DNA of 64,000 nucleotides from Flavobacterium faecale. GTDB lineage: Bacteria; Bacteroidota; Bacteroidia; Flavobacteriales; Flavobacteriaceae. How positions within the stretch are numbered: position 1 is the stretch's first letter; each line of letters starts with the position of its first letter. Shown here in pieces: positions 18,595 through 28,080 of this stretch. The notes below the pieces were generated by a model. It was not told the DNA's origin and ran no database searches. It saw nothing but the letters and a program-made list of their open reading frames with translations. The stretch is taken from the NCBI RefSeq assembly GCF_003076455.1, contig NZ_CP020918.1:3570001-3634000 (forward strand), read 5' to 3'. Made by a program: the position numbers and the translations under genes.

Positions 18595-19992
18595 TTATTC
18601 AATAACAATTGGTTTCTTTTTTCGAATAGGTTCCAAATCAAAACTTACCTCTTTGATACCAACGTTAGACTTGCTAACATTTTGTCCAGCACGAATCAAC
18701 ACGTTACCACAACCTTCATCATTTCCTGAAAATGTAAATCTCTCCTTGTTTTCTACTATTCCCATAAATTTATTAAGCGAAATAGTACCGTCTTTTTTGG
18801 TTCCAATTTGAATATTCTCGCCTTCACCTACGAAGACATATTTGTCAATTTTGGTAGAAGTATTGAAGGTATTTCCTGCTATGAATATATTTCTAGGTCC
18901 ATAAGCATGCACATCACGTTTGCAATCCTTTTCTATATTTCCTGTTTTGGCACACTGCACATTTGCTCTTCTTTTATTCCCACCATCAATATTGTAGGTC
19001 CAACTCGCATAAGTACTACTTGGGCGTTCTTGAGTCACTCGTTTATGTCCCTCTATACCAGTTATATTTATACAATTGTATGCCTTTGAAACTGTATTCG
19101 ACATATTGAAAACATTATCATAAATTTCGAGATTATGACAAAACTGTTCTACGTGTATGGGTTGACATCCTGTACCTGCATCATCTGTCATACCTGCAAA
19201 ATTGTTATTTCGAATAATAACATTTTCGGTTTGCACCATACCAATATGAAATTGTTTACTTTTTTCGAAAGTACAATTCTGAATAAGTGTACCATTCAAA
19301 CTAGTACTTTCAGTATATCTTCTGCCTGTTCCATTTCCGCTATCTTCTCTATCGTTTCCGTTATCTGATGTGATTGCAGTTTCGTACCCTTCTTTAAAAA
19401 CACAGCTATCTATAAGTACTTTGTCAACGCTCACGATAACTTTTCCGTTTCTCTTAGCGGTATTTCGATTGAATATTTGAATACATATAAATTCGATATT
19501 CGAAAAAATACATTTTTTGGCAATCAATCCGTCAGTAGCATATCCTTGTGCAGCACTAATAGCGTTGTATTTCGAATTAGTAAATTCAACATTTTCAAAT
19601 TGATGTCCTTTACTTTTATTGAAGCTGAAAATTACGTTTCCAAAACCTTTTTGGTTCATTCCTCCATCCAAAGTCAGGTTTGAAAATTTATAATTATTTC
19701 CTTTGGCATCAATTAAAACAGGAGATAAACCTCCTAATTTCAATATCGTCTTGCCAATTCCATTTCCTTCGAAAATAAGGTTTTCATTAGAAAGTACAAA
19801 CGCTTTTGGAAACTCAAAAACACCTGCAGGAAAGATAATTTTAGTAGTCTTCCCATCATTTCCCCATTTGATGATTTCATCAATTTTGTTTGGGTTGGCT
19901 GTTTTTATTTGTGCCAATACATTATAATTGCTAAAAACAATCATTAGCAAACAGGAGGGCACTGAAAAAGTCTTTCTAATAAATTGACACAT
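18595..19992 (-). CDS. Right-handed beta-helix protein with IS-derived N-terminus
   Basis: The 465-residue frame encodes a parallel beta-helix of the pectate-lyase/GH28 fold class: repeated short strands such as LIFEGNGIGKTILKL, YKFSNLTLDGG, VLIDSCVFKEG, GTLIQNCTFEKS and VIIRNNNFAG. I do not recognise a specific enzyme family; a polysaccharide lyase, hydrolase or epimerase is possible. The first 13 codons lie inside the end of the IS1182-type element. The native gene began at 21747 on the far side of the element, encoding MINLKKIKTVLCLLMIVF. The present hybrid leader (MCQFIRKTFSVPSCLLMIVF) is still hydrophobic and might still direct export. A terminator hairpin lies directly upstream of the new ATG. 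Confidence 0.8.
   Translation of the reverse strand: MCQFIRKTFSVPSCLLMIVFSNYNVLAQIKTANPNKIDEIIKWGNDGKTTKIIFPAGVFEFPKAFVLSNENLIFEGNGIGKTILKLGGLSPVLIDAKGNNYKFSNLTLDGGMNQKGFGNVIFSFNKSKGHQFENVEFTNSKYNAISAAQGYATDGLIAKKCIFSNIEFICIQIFNRNTAKRNGKVIVSVDKVLIDSCVFKEGYETAITSDNGNDREDSGNGTGRRYTESTSLNGTLIQNCTFEKSKQFHIGMVQTENVIIRNNNFAGMTDDAGTGCQPIHVEQFCHNLEIYDNVFNMSNTVSKAYNCINITGIEGHKRVTQERPSSTYASWTYNIDGGNKRRANVQCAKTGNIEKDCKRDVHAYGPRNIFIAGNTFNTSTKIDKYVFVGEGENIQIGTKKDGTISLNKFMGIVENKERFTFSGNDEGCGNVLIRAGQNVSKSNVGIKEVSFDLEPIRKKKPIVIE
19947..19954. repeat. 8-bp target duplication, left copy
   Basis: GCAAACAG adjoins the left inverted repeat of the element; the same 8 bases follow the right inverted repeat at 21708-21715. 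Confidence 0.9.
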
Positions 19993-20031
19993 AAAAAGGA
20001 GTAGATATCTATGGATTTCTACTCCTTTTTT
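19993..20031. terminator. Hairpin terminator at left end of the element
   Basis: AAAAAGGAGTAGA pairs with TCTACTCCTTTTT around a 13-base loop, with T-runs on both strands. On the minus strand it would stop transcription just before the hybrid beta-helix ATG, making the insertion polar. Confidence 0.75.
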
Positions 20032-20065
20032 CTTATATTTAAATCTAATTATAAGTGTTTTTTAG

Positions 20066-21514
20066 ATGTTAGTACAACAACAAACAATACAATTCAGCGA
20101 TTATTCTTCGTTGTATGATTTAATAGTTCCAAAAGAAAATCTATTAAGAAAAATTAATGATTTGATTGATTTTTCATTCATTTACGATGAGTTGTTAAAT
20201 AAGTACTGTCCCAATAATGGGCGAATGGCAGAAAGTCCCGTTCGTATGTTTAAGTATTTACTACTTAAAACAATCTATACTGTTTCCGATATTGATGTCG
20301 TGGAGCGTTCTCAATACGATATGTCCTTCAAATATTTTTTGGATATGAATCCAGAAGACGATGTTATCAATCCGAGTTCGTTAACAAAATTTAGAAAACT
20401 ACGTCTAAAGGATACCGACCTATTAAATCTGTTGATAAACAAAACAGTCACCATTGCTATCGAAAAAGGTATTATTCGTTCGAAGTCTATCATCGTTGAT
20501 GCCACACATACTTTATCAAGATCCAATCCATTTTTAGCCATCGATGTATTGAGAGAACGTTCCAAGCTACTGCGAAAAACAGTATACAGCTTTGAGCAGG
20601 AATTCAAAGAACATATGCCTGAAAAAAATACAGACAATGACTTAGAGAAGGAACTTGCTTATTGTAAAGAGTTGGAAAAACGCATTGAAAATGAGCCGTC
20701 AATAAGTTCGATTCCAGCTGTGAAAGAGAAATTAAATCTACTCAAAGAAACTGTAGAAGACACTCAAGAAAATTTTACCTTATCAAAAGATGCAGATGCT
20801 AAAACGGGTCATAAATCTGCTGATAGTTCTTTCTTTGGATATAAGACTCACTTAGCTATGACCGAGGAGCGCATCATTACAGCGGCTGTAGTCACATCAG
20901 GTGAAAAAGGGGATGGACCAGAATTACCTAGACTTTTAGCGATTAGTCAAAAAAACGGAATTGATGTTGATACTATTATTGGGGATGGAGCTTATACAGG
21001 AAAAGAAAATCTCAAACTCACAAGGGAGCAAAATATTAAAGTGGTAGCCAGACTAAATGTTACAATAGCACAAGGAGCTAGAAAAGACGAAGATAAATTT
21101 GACTATAATAAAGATGCCGATAGATTTGTTTGCACTGCTGGTCATATGGCCATACGAAAGGCTCGCCAAGGTAAAAAAAATGTTGGAACCAATCAAATAC
21201 AAACCTACTATTTTGATGTGGAAAAATGTAAGACCTGCTCTTTAAAAGAGGGTTGTTATAAAGAAGGATCCAAGACAAAAACATATTCGGTGTCGATAAA
21301 ATCGGACTTACACCAAGAACAAATCAGCTTTCAAGAAACTGACTATTACAAAGAAAAAGCAAAACATCGATATAAAATAGAAGCGAAAAATAGTGAGTTG
21401 AAAAATGTACATGGTTATGATAGAGCAATATCATATGGCATTACCAATATGCAAATGCAAGGTGCAATAGCAATTTTCGCAGTCAACTTAAAAAGAATAC
21501 TCAAATTAATGTAG
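20066..21514 (+). CDS. IS1182-family transposase
   Basis: The 482-residue transposase has the N-terminal DUF772-like region (YCPNNGRMAESPVRMFKYLL...DVVERSQYDMSFKYFL) and the DDE_Tnp_1-type catalytic core: SIIVDATH, TVIGDGAYTGKEN-like IIGDGAYTG, and a C-terminal segment KNSELKNVHGYDRA with the likely catalytic Glu. Length is normal for the family and no stop interrupts it, so it may be active. The start ATG follows the left hairpin closely. Confidence 0.93.
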   Translation: MLVQQQTIQFSDYSSLYDLIVPKENLLRKINDLIDFSFIYDELLNKYCPNNGRMAESPVRMFKYLLLKTIYTVSDIDVVERSQYDMSFKYFLDMNPEDDVINPSSLTKFRKLRLKDTDLLNLLINKTVTIAIEKGIIRSKSIIVDATHTLSRSNPFLAIDVLRERSKLLRKTVYSFEQEFKEHMPEKNTDNDLEKELAYCKELEKRIENEPSISSIPAVKEKLNLLKETVEDTQENFTLSKDADAKTGHKSADSSFFGYKTHLAMTEERIITAAVVTSGEKGDGPELPRLLAISQKNGIDVDTIIGDGAYTGKENLKLTREQNIKVVARLNVTIAQGARKDEDKFDYNKDADRFVCTAGHMAIRKARQGKKNVGTNQIQTYYFDVEKCKTCSLKEGCYKEGSKTKTYSVSIKSDLHQEQISFQETDYYKEKAKHRYKIEAKNSELKNVHGYDRAISYGITNMQMQGAIAIFAVNLKRILKLM

Positions 21515-21608
21515 AAAAATGAAAGCTACTGCTGCATTACTCAAAATGACTCTAGCTAAACTCAAAATAGCCTTATTGAACCAACATTAAAAATCAAGAT
21601 TAAAAAGG

Positions 21609-21655
21609 AAAACGCTTGCAACGGATTATATAACTCCTGTTACAAGCGTTTTTTT
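21609..21655. terminator. Hairpin terminator at right end of the element
   Basis: AAAACGCTTG(C)AAC pairs with GTTACAAGCGTTTT followed by T-runs. It ends the transposase transcript and would also block readthrough of the host operon on the minus strand. Confidence 0.8.
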
Positions 21656-21707
21656 ATTGTCTAAAAAACGATGATAATCAAAATATGCGATGTTTTTCAG
21701 TGCCCTC

Positions 21708-21747
21708 GCAAACAGAGAACAGTTTTTATTTTTTTTAGATTTATCAT
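21708..21747 (-). pseudogene. Severed 5' end of the beta-helix gene
   Basis: ATG at 21747 starts MINLKKIKTVLC and runs into the element at the GCAAACAG duplication. Removing the element and one copy of the duplication fuses it in frame with the rest of the gene and yields a full signal peptide ending VLA-Q. The stretch 21748-21998 upstream, 251 bases before the next sulfatase, is AT-rich with no gene seen and may hold the old promoter. Confidence 0.88.
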
Positions 21748-21998
21748 AAGAATGAATTATTTTTTTAGGTACCCTTCACAGGATTTTTTGATTGCATTTC
21801 AAGATTATTTTAATATCAAAATGTCGATTTACGTTTAAGAATAAAAGACTAGTAGTTTAATGTATGGAAATTAATGTTCTTGTTTTATTTGCTTTTATAA
21901 AGCAATATTACTTTGCTTCTTAATTATTTTTTTAAAGGATCTCTACTTATAAGACTTTTTTTTTGTTTATTATCTAAAGAAGTCACCGCTACTTTAGA

Positions 21999-23549
21999 CT
22001 AATAGTTATTCCCCATATATACTTTACTCTTAATGGTTTCTTTGTATTTAGCAAACAAAGTTTCTATTTTGTCTTTATATTTTGGATTGTTAATATAATC
22101 TTTCCTGTCGTCCTCTGTAATATTATCGTTCAAATTGAATAATGAAACTGGTTTGGCATCAATATAATCTCCACTTTTTTTATCTACCTGAACGATCAGC
22201 TTCCAACCGGCGTCATTAATAACATATTCTTTGTTTGCACCACCTTGAATCATTAAAAAATCATGGGTTTTAGCCCCTTTTTCATTTTTCAAAACCGGTA
22301 ACAAGTTATGCGAATCTTGCGCTACAGAAGTTCCTATTTTTTGCTTGGTGATACCCGCCAAAGTTGCCATGATATCCAAACCTACTATTGGCTTATCTGA
22401 ACTCTGATTTTCTTTGATAACTCCTGGCCACACAACCATAAACGGCACTCTGTGTCCTCCTTCATAAGGATCATTTTTAGCACCACGGTAAATATCACTT
22501 GGTTCGTGATGTGCGTTCCAAGTGTCTCCATCTGTGTGAAGCCCACCGTTATCAGAGGTGAAAATAATCACCGTATTTTCATATATTCCTTGTGCTTTTA
22601 ATTCGTTCACAAGCATTCCGACTTGTTCATCTAGTTCCTTAATCATATCCATATGGCGTGATGGCGTGGTTCCTTTAATTTTTACACCATTAATTGCAAC
22701 TGGAGCCGCATGCGGAGAATGTACCGCTTGTGAACAGTAATACATAAAAAACGGTTTTTCATTATGGGCATTTTTAGCGATATAGTCCACCGCTTTCTTC
22801 GCCAAAAGAGGTCCGATTTCACTTGGGTTCCAATTTGAATCACCATATCCAGGATTGCTAAAATGGTCTACATCTATACTGGTCATATACCCTTTGTCTA
22901 CGATTTTTATTGTCGAAGTTTCACGAAGTTTCAACCATTTGTCATTTTCGTAAATGGCATAAGGCATATTTTGAATTCCAGCAGGTAGCGTAACATTATA
23001 ATCAAATCCTAACTGCGTAGGCCCATGCACTATTCTACTAATATCAACATTTGCATCCGCTTCTTTTTTTCCTCTTTTTGGAATAAAGATGGTATTTGGG
23101 TCATCCTTAGTTGGAAAACCTGTCCCCAAATGCCACTTCCCAAAGAAAGCTGTTTGGTAATTTGCTTGCTGCATTAATCGTCCGAGAGTTAGTTGATCAT
23201 CTTGAATGGCACTCTCCGAATATCCTCCCCATACACCCCACGGTTCTTTGCTGCGGTAACAGCTATTACCCGTCATGATGGCATATCTTGATGTTGCACA
23301 TAAGGATGCAGGAGCATGAGCATTTGTAAATATCATTCCTAGCGACGCTAACTTATCGATATGTGGCGTTTCTAAAATTATAGTATTGCTATGCAGCCTT
23401 CTGTAGTACGAAACATCTCCCGTTCCTAAATCATCAGCTAAAACGACAATAATATTTGGACGATCGCTTTTTTTGGATTGCGCAACTAGGTTAAAACTCC
23501 AAGCCAAAGCAATGGCTATTATGATGTTATGGATTTGGTTTACTTTCAT
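21999..23549 (-). CDS. Family S1 sulfatase with atypical CATSR signature
   Basis: The ATG at 23549 gives signal peptide MKVNQIHNIIIAIALAWSF; an alternative ATG at 23579 adds 10 residues. The protein follows the same plan as the tandem pair at 11973-14997 (VVLADDLGTGDVSYY, APASLC, FTSDNGGLHTDG). However, the signature reads C-A-T-S-R: the key third position is Thr (ACA) where Pro or Ala is expected. The maturase recognises C-x-P/A-x-R, so this copy may be poorly converted to formylglycine. A single C-to-A change from CCA would explain it. All other catalytic segments look intact. Confidence 0.85.
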   Translation of the reverse strand: MKVNQIHNIIIAIALAWSFNLVAQSKKSDRPNIIVVLADDLGTGDVSYYRRLHSNTIILETPHIDKLASLGMIFTNAHAPASLCATSRYAIMTGNSCYRSKEPWGVWGGYSESAIQDDQLTLGRLMQQANYQTAFFGKWHLGTGFPTKDDPNTIFIPKRGKKEADANVDISRIVHGPTQLGFDYNVTLPAGIQNMPYAIYENDKWLKLRETSTIKIVDKGYMTSIDVDHFSNPGYGDSNWNPSEIGPLLAKKAVDYIAKNAHNEKPFFMYYCSQAVHSPHAAPVAINGVKIKGTTPSRHMDMIKELDEQVGMLVNELKAQGIYENTVIIFTSDNGGLHTDGDTWNAHHEPSDIYRGAKNDPYEGGHRVPFMVVWPGVIKENQSSDKPIVGLDIMATLAGITKQKIGTSVAQDSHNLLPVLKNEKGAKTHDFLMIQGGANKEYVINDAGWKLIVQVDKKSGDYIDAKPVSLFNLNDNITEDDRKDYINNPKYKDKIETLFAKYKETIKSKVYMGNNY

Positions 23550-23589
23550 ACTATTTATTTTTATTGTAATTCGATTCATTATATTTTAT

Positions 23590-25191
23590 TTACTTACCAA
23601 CTACTTTCACCCGTCTGGCCCATTCGAACCATCTATCGATCATCGTTTTTAATCGTTCGGGATCTTTAGCTGCTAAATCAATCCTTTCGGTTGGGTCTTC
23701 TTTTAAATTAAATAATTCCCACTTTTTATCGCCTACCTCTTTTGAATACGCAATTTTCCAATCCCCTTTTCGATAGCCTTTATTGGTTCCATGTTCCATA
23801 AACCATTCATCTCTATCTAATTTTTTATTTTGAAGAACAGTCATTAAACTCAACCCTTCCATAGGAATAATTTTATTTTTATTGAAAGTTAGTGGATAGC
23901 TTGTTTTTGCAATGTCCAAAATTGTAGGCATCAGATCTATAATACTTGCAACATCTGTTTTTATAGAATTTTTATTTGTAATCCCTTTTGGCCAATGCAT
24001 GATAAAAGGAGTCGCCACTCCGCCTTCATGACCTGATTTTTTATAATTTCGATAGGGTGTATTACTCAAATTTGCCCAAGCTTCAGCATAACTCATATAC
24101 GATGTCGCTGGTCCTGCCATCATCGTAGGAATATTTTTGGGAGTCACTTTTTTTCCATCCAACGTAATGGTTAATTCACGTGAATCCATAAATTTATCGA
24201 CTCCATCCAAATTTTCAGCACAGCCCCCATTATCAGATAAAAATAAAATTAACGTATTTTCAAATTCACCTTCTTTTTTCAATTTCTGAATAATTCGTCC
24301 GATTCCCTGATCCATATTGTCAATTTGAGCCGCATACGTCATCATGCGCTGTAATTCCCATTCTTTATTTTCAATGGAATCCCAAGCTTTTGCAGTCGAA
24401 TTCCGGTTGCTTAATTTTGTATATTCAGGAACGATACCCAATTTTTTCATTCGTGCCAATCGTTCTTCTCGCAAAACATCCCAACCTTTGTCAAAAACAC
24501 CTTTGTATTTTTTGATGTCTTTTTCTAAAGCATGCAAAGGCCAATGAGGTGCAGTATAAGCCACATAAAAAAACAGTGGTTTTTGTGACTTTTCTTTAAA
24601 ATGCTGATCTAAAAAAGTGACAGTAGAATCGGATATTGCATCGGTGTAATAAAAATTATCTTTTGTTTTTAACTGAACTGGTTTGTTATTATACGTTAGC
24701 GTCTTTGGATCGTAGTAGCTTCCTGCTCCTTCTATGGTCCCAAAAAAGTGATCGAAGCCTCGTTGGTTTGGCCAATTATGAATATCTTCATTTGAATTGG
24801 AATCAGCCACATGCCATTTTCCGGTCATATAGGTTGCGTAACCATTGGTTTTCAAAACCTCAGCAATGGTTACTGCATTCTTACTAAGGTCTGCATGTCC
24901 GTTACCCACCATGCCACCAATTCCTGCTTGGTGCGGATACAAACCGGTTAAAAGTGCTGCTCGAGTAGGACAACATCTGGCATTATTATAAAACTGACTA
25001 AAACGCAGTCCGTTTTTAGCAAGCATATCAATATTAGGCGTTTTGACTTCACCTCCATAGCAACCTATATCCGAAAACCCCATATCGTCCGCCATAATCA
25101 AAATGACATTGGGACGTTTTTGAGCAGATAACTGAAGGCTAGCAATAACGGCTACCACTGTATATAGGATGCTTTTTCTAATGAAAATCAT
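23590..25191 (-). CDS. Family S1 arylsulfatase (S1_4-like)
   Basis: The 533-residue protein has a signal peptide ending LSA-Q, the metal motif LIMADDMGFSDIGCYG, the signature C73-C-P-T-R (NNARCCPTRAALLTGLYPHQAG) and the second metal site FLSDNGGCAEN. The long arylsulfatase pattern with YKKSGHEGGVATPF is typical of S1_4-like enzymes, which act on a range of glycans. It lies close behind the upstream sulfatase (21 bp) and is a paralogue of the gene at 10364-11953. Confidence 0.9.
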   Translation of the reverse strand: MIFIRKSILYTVVAVIASLQLSAQKRPNVILIMADDMGFSDIGCYGGEVKTPNIDMLAKNGLRFSQFYNNARCCPTRAALLTGLYPHQAGIGGMVGNGHADLSKNAVTIAEVLKTNGYATYMTGKWHVADSNSNEDIHNWPNQRGFDHFFGTIEGAGSYYDPKTLTYNNKPVQLKTKDNFYYTDAISDSTVTFLDQHFKEKSQKPLFFYVAYTAPHWPLHALEKDIKKYKGVFDKGWDVLREERLARMKKLGIVPEYTKLSNRNSTAKAWDSIENKEWELQRMMTYAAQIDNMDQGIGRIIQKLKKEGEFENTLILFLSDNGGCAENLDGVDKFMDSRELTITLDGKKVTPKNIPTMMAGPATSYMSYAEAWANLSNTPYRNYKKSGHEGGVATPFIMHWPKGITNKNSIKTDVASIIDLMPTILDIAKTSYPLTFNKNKIIPMEGLSLMTVLQNKKLDRDEWFMEHGTNKGYRKGDWKIAYSKEVGDKKWELFNLKEDPTERIDLAAKDPERLKTMIDRWFEWARRVKVVGK

Positions 25192-25212
25192 TGCGGCTTC
25201 TTTATTTTGGTT

Positions 25213-26538
25213 TTACTTCACTTTAAACTCCGTGTTATTCAACTCAAACGGAATTTCTTTTTCTCTTTTGTCTAAAACTTTCTGAAATCCAGCTTTTATT
25301 TCTTCTTCTTTGGCAGATAGTATTTTTAACTCTTCTTTCTCTAGTGGGTCTTTTGCAGTATTAAAAAATCGACCATCTTTATACAATTTATAAGTGTCAT
25401 TTAACACCCATCTAGTCTGGCTTAATTTATTCATTCGTGGCGTATAATGAATAAATACTTCGTCTTGTATTTTTTTGTCTTTGTTGGTTATCAAGGGTAA
25501 AAAGCTAAATCCATCAGATTGAAATTTATTCGCTTTTACGTCAGCGGCATCACATAAAGAAGGCAATACATCTGCAAACGAAATCAATCCTTTTTCTGTT
25601 CGCTTTGCTTCCATTCGAGCAGGCCAACTCGCTACAAAAGGAACATGATTACCGTGGATGATTGTTTTGCCTTTTCCTCCTTTTATTTTACCCAAATCGG
25701 TAGCACTAACAATATTTCCTGGAGAACCATTGTCTGCTGTGAAAATAAATAAGGTATTTTCCAAAAGTCCTTTTTCTTTTAGTTTAGCCTGAATTTTTCC
25801 AACAATTTTATCGGTATACGCCACCATATCTTTATAATAAATTGGATCTCTTTTATTACGCAATTTTGGGTCTTTAGATTCTGGTGAATCTGGCGTAGGC
25901 ATAAATGGCTCATGTACCAATGCCATCGGATAATATACCAAAAATGGAACATCTGCTTTTCTATCTATAAAGTCCATAATATAGTTCGAAAAAATATCAG
26001 GACCGTAGGCATTTGCATCCCTTGGTAATTCTTTTCCATTTTGAACAATTAGTGGGTTCCAAAAACGTTCTCCCTCACTTTTACCTTTGTTTACCTGCCA
26101 CAAACAATATTCACCAAAACCAAAATGATTGGGACGATTTAAATCTTGATTACCAGGCATATCGCCTTTATTTCCATTTAGCTGCCATTTTCCAGCAATA
26201 CAAGTAGCATAACCTGCATCCTTCAATAGATTTCCAAATGTTACTTGATTTGGATTGAGATATTCAAAGGCTTCGTAGTTTCTAAAATTACTTTTACCCG
26301 TCATTATTTTTACTCTCGACGGTGTGCAAAGTGGTTGCGAATAACAGTTATCAAACCGCACTCCAGCGGCGGCAATACGATCAATATTTGGTGTTTTGTA
26401 AGTTGTACTTCCGTTTGCACCAATACATTCGTATCCCATATCATCTGCCATGATCAGTACAATATTTGGACGTTTTTGTGCTATTGTAGTGGCTGTTACC
26501 AATAATAGCATTGCAATATATATGGATTTGTATTTCAT
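25213..26538 (-). CDS. Family S1 sulfatase, compact type
   Basis: At 441 residues this is the shortest complete sulfatase here. It has a signal peptide ending TIA-Q, LIMADDMGYECIGANG, the signature C71-T-P-S-R and FTADNGSPGNIV. The FGEYCLWQVNKGKSEGERFWNP segment distinguishes it from its neighbours. No extra C-terminal domain is present. It is 24 bp from the upstream sulfatase, so presumably in the same transcript. Substrate unknown. Confidence 0.88.
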   Translation of the reverse strand: MKYKSIYIAMLLLVTATTIAQKRPNIVLIMADDMGYECIGANGSTTYKTPNIDRIAAAGVRFDNCYSQPLCTPSRVKIMTGKSNFRNYEAFEYLNPNQVTFGNLLKDAGYATCIAGKWQLNGNKGDMPGNQDLNRPNHFGFGEYCLWQVNKGKSEGERFWNPLIVQNGKELPRDANAYGPDIFSNYIMDFIDRKADVPFLVYYPMALVHEPFMPTPDSPESKDPKLRNKRDPIYYKDMVAYTDKIVGKIQAKLKEKGLLENTLFIFTADNGSPGNIVSATDLGKIKGGKGKTIIHGNHVPFVASWPARMEAKRTEKGLISFADVLPSLCDAADVKANKFQSDGFSFLPLITNKDKKIQDEVFIHYTPRMNKLSQTRWVLNDTYKLYKDGRFFNTAKDPLEKEELKILSAKEEEIKAGFQKVLDKREKEIPFELNNTEFKVK

Positions 26539-26562
26539 TGGACTATTTTTAAAAATTGAGTC

Positions 26563-27978
26563 TTATTTCTTTTTTATTTCTTTTTCCAAAGTGCTATCAT
26601 ATTCCTTCATACGCTTGATTAACTCTTGCGCTTTCTGAGGATTAGATTTTATGAGGTTGTTCTTTTCAGATACATCTTCTTTTAGATTATACAATTTATC
26701 TACTAAATCGTCTCCGCTAAGTTTTCCAGAGTTTTTCAAACGGTGTCCTTTATACAAAAACTTCCAGTCACCAGAACGAATTCCGTCGATTATTGTACTA
26801 TTAGAAGAATAATAAAACATTTCGTTACGGGGCGACTTTGTTGTTTTTCCTTCTAGAAAATCCGAAACATTATAACCGTCATAAATTCTGTTTTTAGGCA
26901 TTGCAATTCCTGCCCAATTGGCTATAGTTGGAAAAATATCTAAGGAAGAAAGTAGTTCACTCGATTCTGTTCCCGCTTTAATTCTACCCGGTGCCCAGAT
27001 AACTGCAGGCACACGTTGCCCTCCTTCATACGTATCAAATTTATGTCCACGCAATGGCTTAGCCGAACCAAAACTATTTGGTCCATTATCAGAGGTGAAA
27101 ATTACCACTGTGTTTTTATCCAAACCATTCTCTTTTAAGGTTTTCAAAATCTCACCTACACTCCAATCAATTTCCTGAATTGCATCGTAATACGGAGTCG
27201 TTCCGCTAGAACCTTTAAATTTTGCTCCCACATATATAGGTACGTGCGGAAAAGAATGCGCCATGTACAAAAAGAAAGGTTTCTTTTTATTTTTTTTGAT
27301 GAATGAAACTGCTTCATCAGTATAACGTTCTGTAAGTGTTTCTTGATTGGTAGGATATTCTATAACTTCATTTCCGCATAATAAAGGCGGTTTGTTCTGA
27401 ATTGATTTTAGGTCGCTTGCCTTAGCTCCCTGCACTGCTTTCTGCATATCTGCATGCATTTTGTCAAGGGTGTAGCCATTATTAAAAACAATATCTTTGG
27501 ATACTTTGATGTCCTTTGAAACCGACATATTGTTACTATACGGTATTCCGAAATAAGAATCAAAACCTTGATTGAGTGGTAACAAAGCGGTTTGATGTCC
27601 CAAATGCCATTTCCCAACAAGCGCCGTAGCGTAGTTTTTTTGTTTTAGAAGTTCGGCAATCGTAATTTCATCTGCTGCAAGTCCGTCTTCAGAATACGGA
27701 TGAAGTACCGCAGGAACTCCTACTCGTTTAGGCATTCGTCCTGTCACTAAAGCGGCACGAGATGGCGAACAAACAGAAGAAGCCACATAGAAACTCGTCA
27801 ACTTAATTCCTTCCTTGGCCATATTGTCTATGTTCGGTGTCTTTACATTATTCGAACCAAAACAACTTAAATCCTCATACCCTTGATCATCTGTAAAAAT
27901 GATAATAAAATTTTTGGGTTGACTTCTAACGGGAGCTAAAGCAACTATTAAAAAAAACACAATGGCTAACTTATTCAT
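26563..27978 (-). CDS. Family S1 sulfatase (arylsulfatase A-like)
   Basis: The 471-residue product has signal peptide MNKLAIVFFLIVALAPVRS, the metal motif IIFTDDQGYEDLSCFG, the signature C70-S-P-S-R (SSVCSPSRAALVTGRMPKRVG) and FTSDNGPNSFG. The GKWHLGHQTALLPLNQGFDSYFGIPYSNNM segment is the arylsulfatase A/galactosamine-6-sulfatase pattern, a group that includes galactan sulfatases. A gap of 102 bp to the upstream six-hairpin gene holds no recognisable gene. Confidence 0.9.
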   Translation of the reverse strand: MNKLAIVFFLIVALAPVRSQPKNFIIIFTDDQGYEDLSCFGSNNVKTPNIDNMAKEGIKLTSFYVASSVCSPSRAALVTGRMPKRVGVPAVLHPYSEDGLAADEITIAELLKQKNYATALVGKWHLGHQTALLPLNQGFDSYFGIPYSNNMSVSKDIKVSKDIVFNNGYTLDKMHADMQKAVQGAKASDLKSIQNKPPLLCGNEVIEYPTNQETLTERYTDEAVSFIKKNKKKPFFLYMAHSFPHVPIYVGAKFKGSSGTTPYYDAIQEIDWSVGEILKTLKENGLDKNTVVIFTSDNGPNSFGSAKPLRGHKFDTYEGGQRVPAVIWAPGRIKAGTESSELLSSLDIFPTIANWAGIAMPKNRIYDGYNVSDFLEGKTTKSPRNEMFYYSSNSTIIDGIRSGDWKFLYKGHRLKNSGKLSGDDLVDKLYNLKEDVSEKNNLIKSNPQKAQELIKRMKEYDSTLEKEIKKK

Positions 27979-28080
27979 AATTCCTATTTTTTATTTATTA
28001 AGACTATAGATTCTAATTTCGGTTTAATTACTTTATCGCTTAAAGGCGGTTATTTTTTAATTCTAAAGAGGCAACTACTC

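Larger units (their letters stand above)
19955..21707 (+). mobile_element. IS1182-type insertion sequence
   Basis: The element is about 1753 bp. Its ends carry a perfect 15-bp inverted repeat, GAGGGCACTGAAAAA at 19955-19969 and its complement at 21693-21707. It is flanked by an 8-bp direct repeat and contains one complete transposase gene. Hairpin terminators lie near both ends. It interrupts the signal-peptide region of the beta-helix gene. Clean duplications and an intact transposase suggest a fairly recent insertion. Confidence 0.93.

Noticed and set aside
18595..19992. Iota-carrageenase (GH82) or pectate lyase
   Set aside because: The beta-helix fold is clear but no family-specific motif was recognised.
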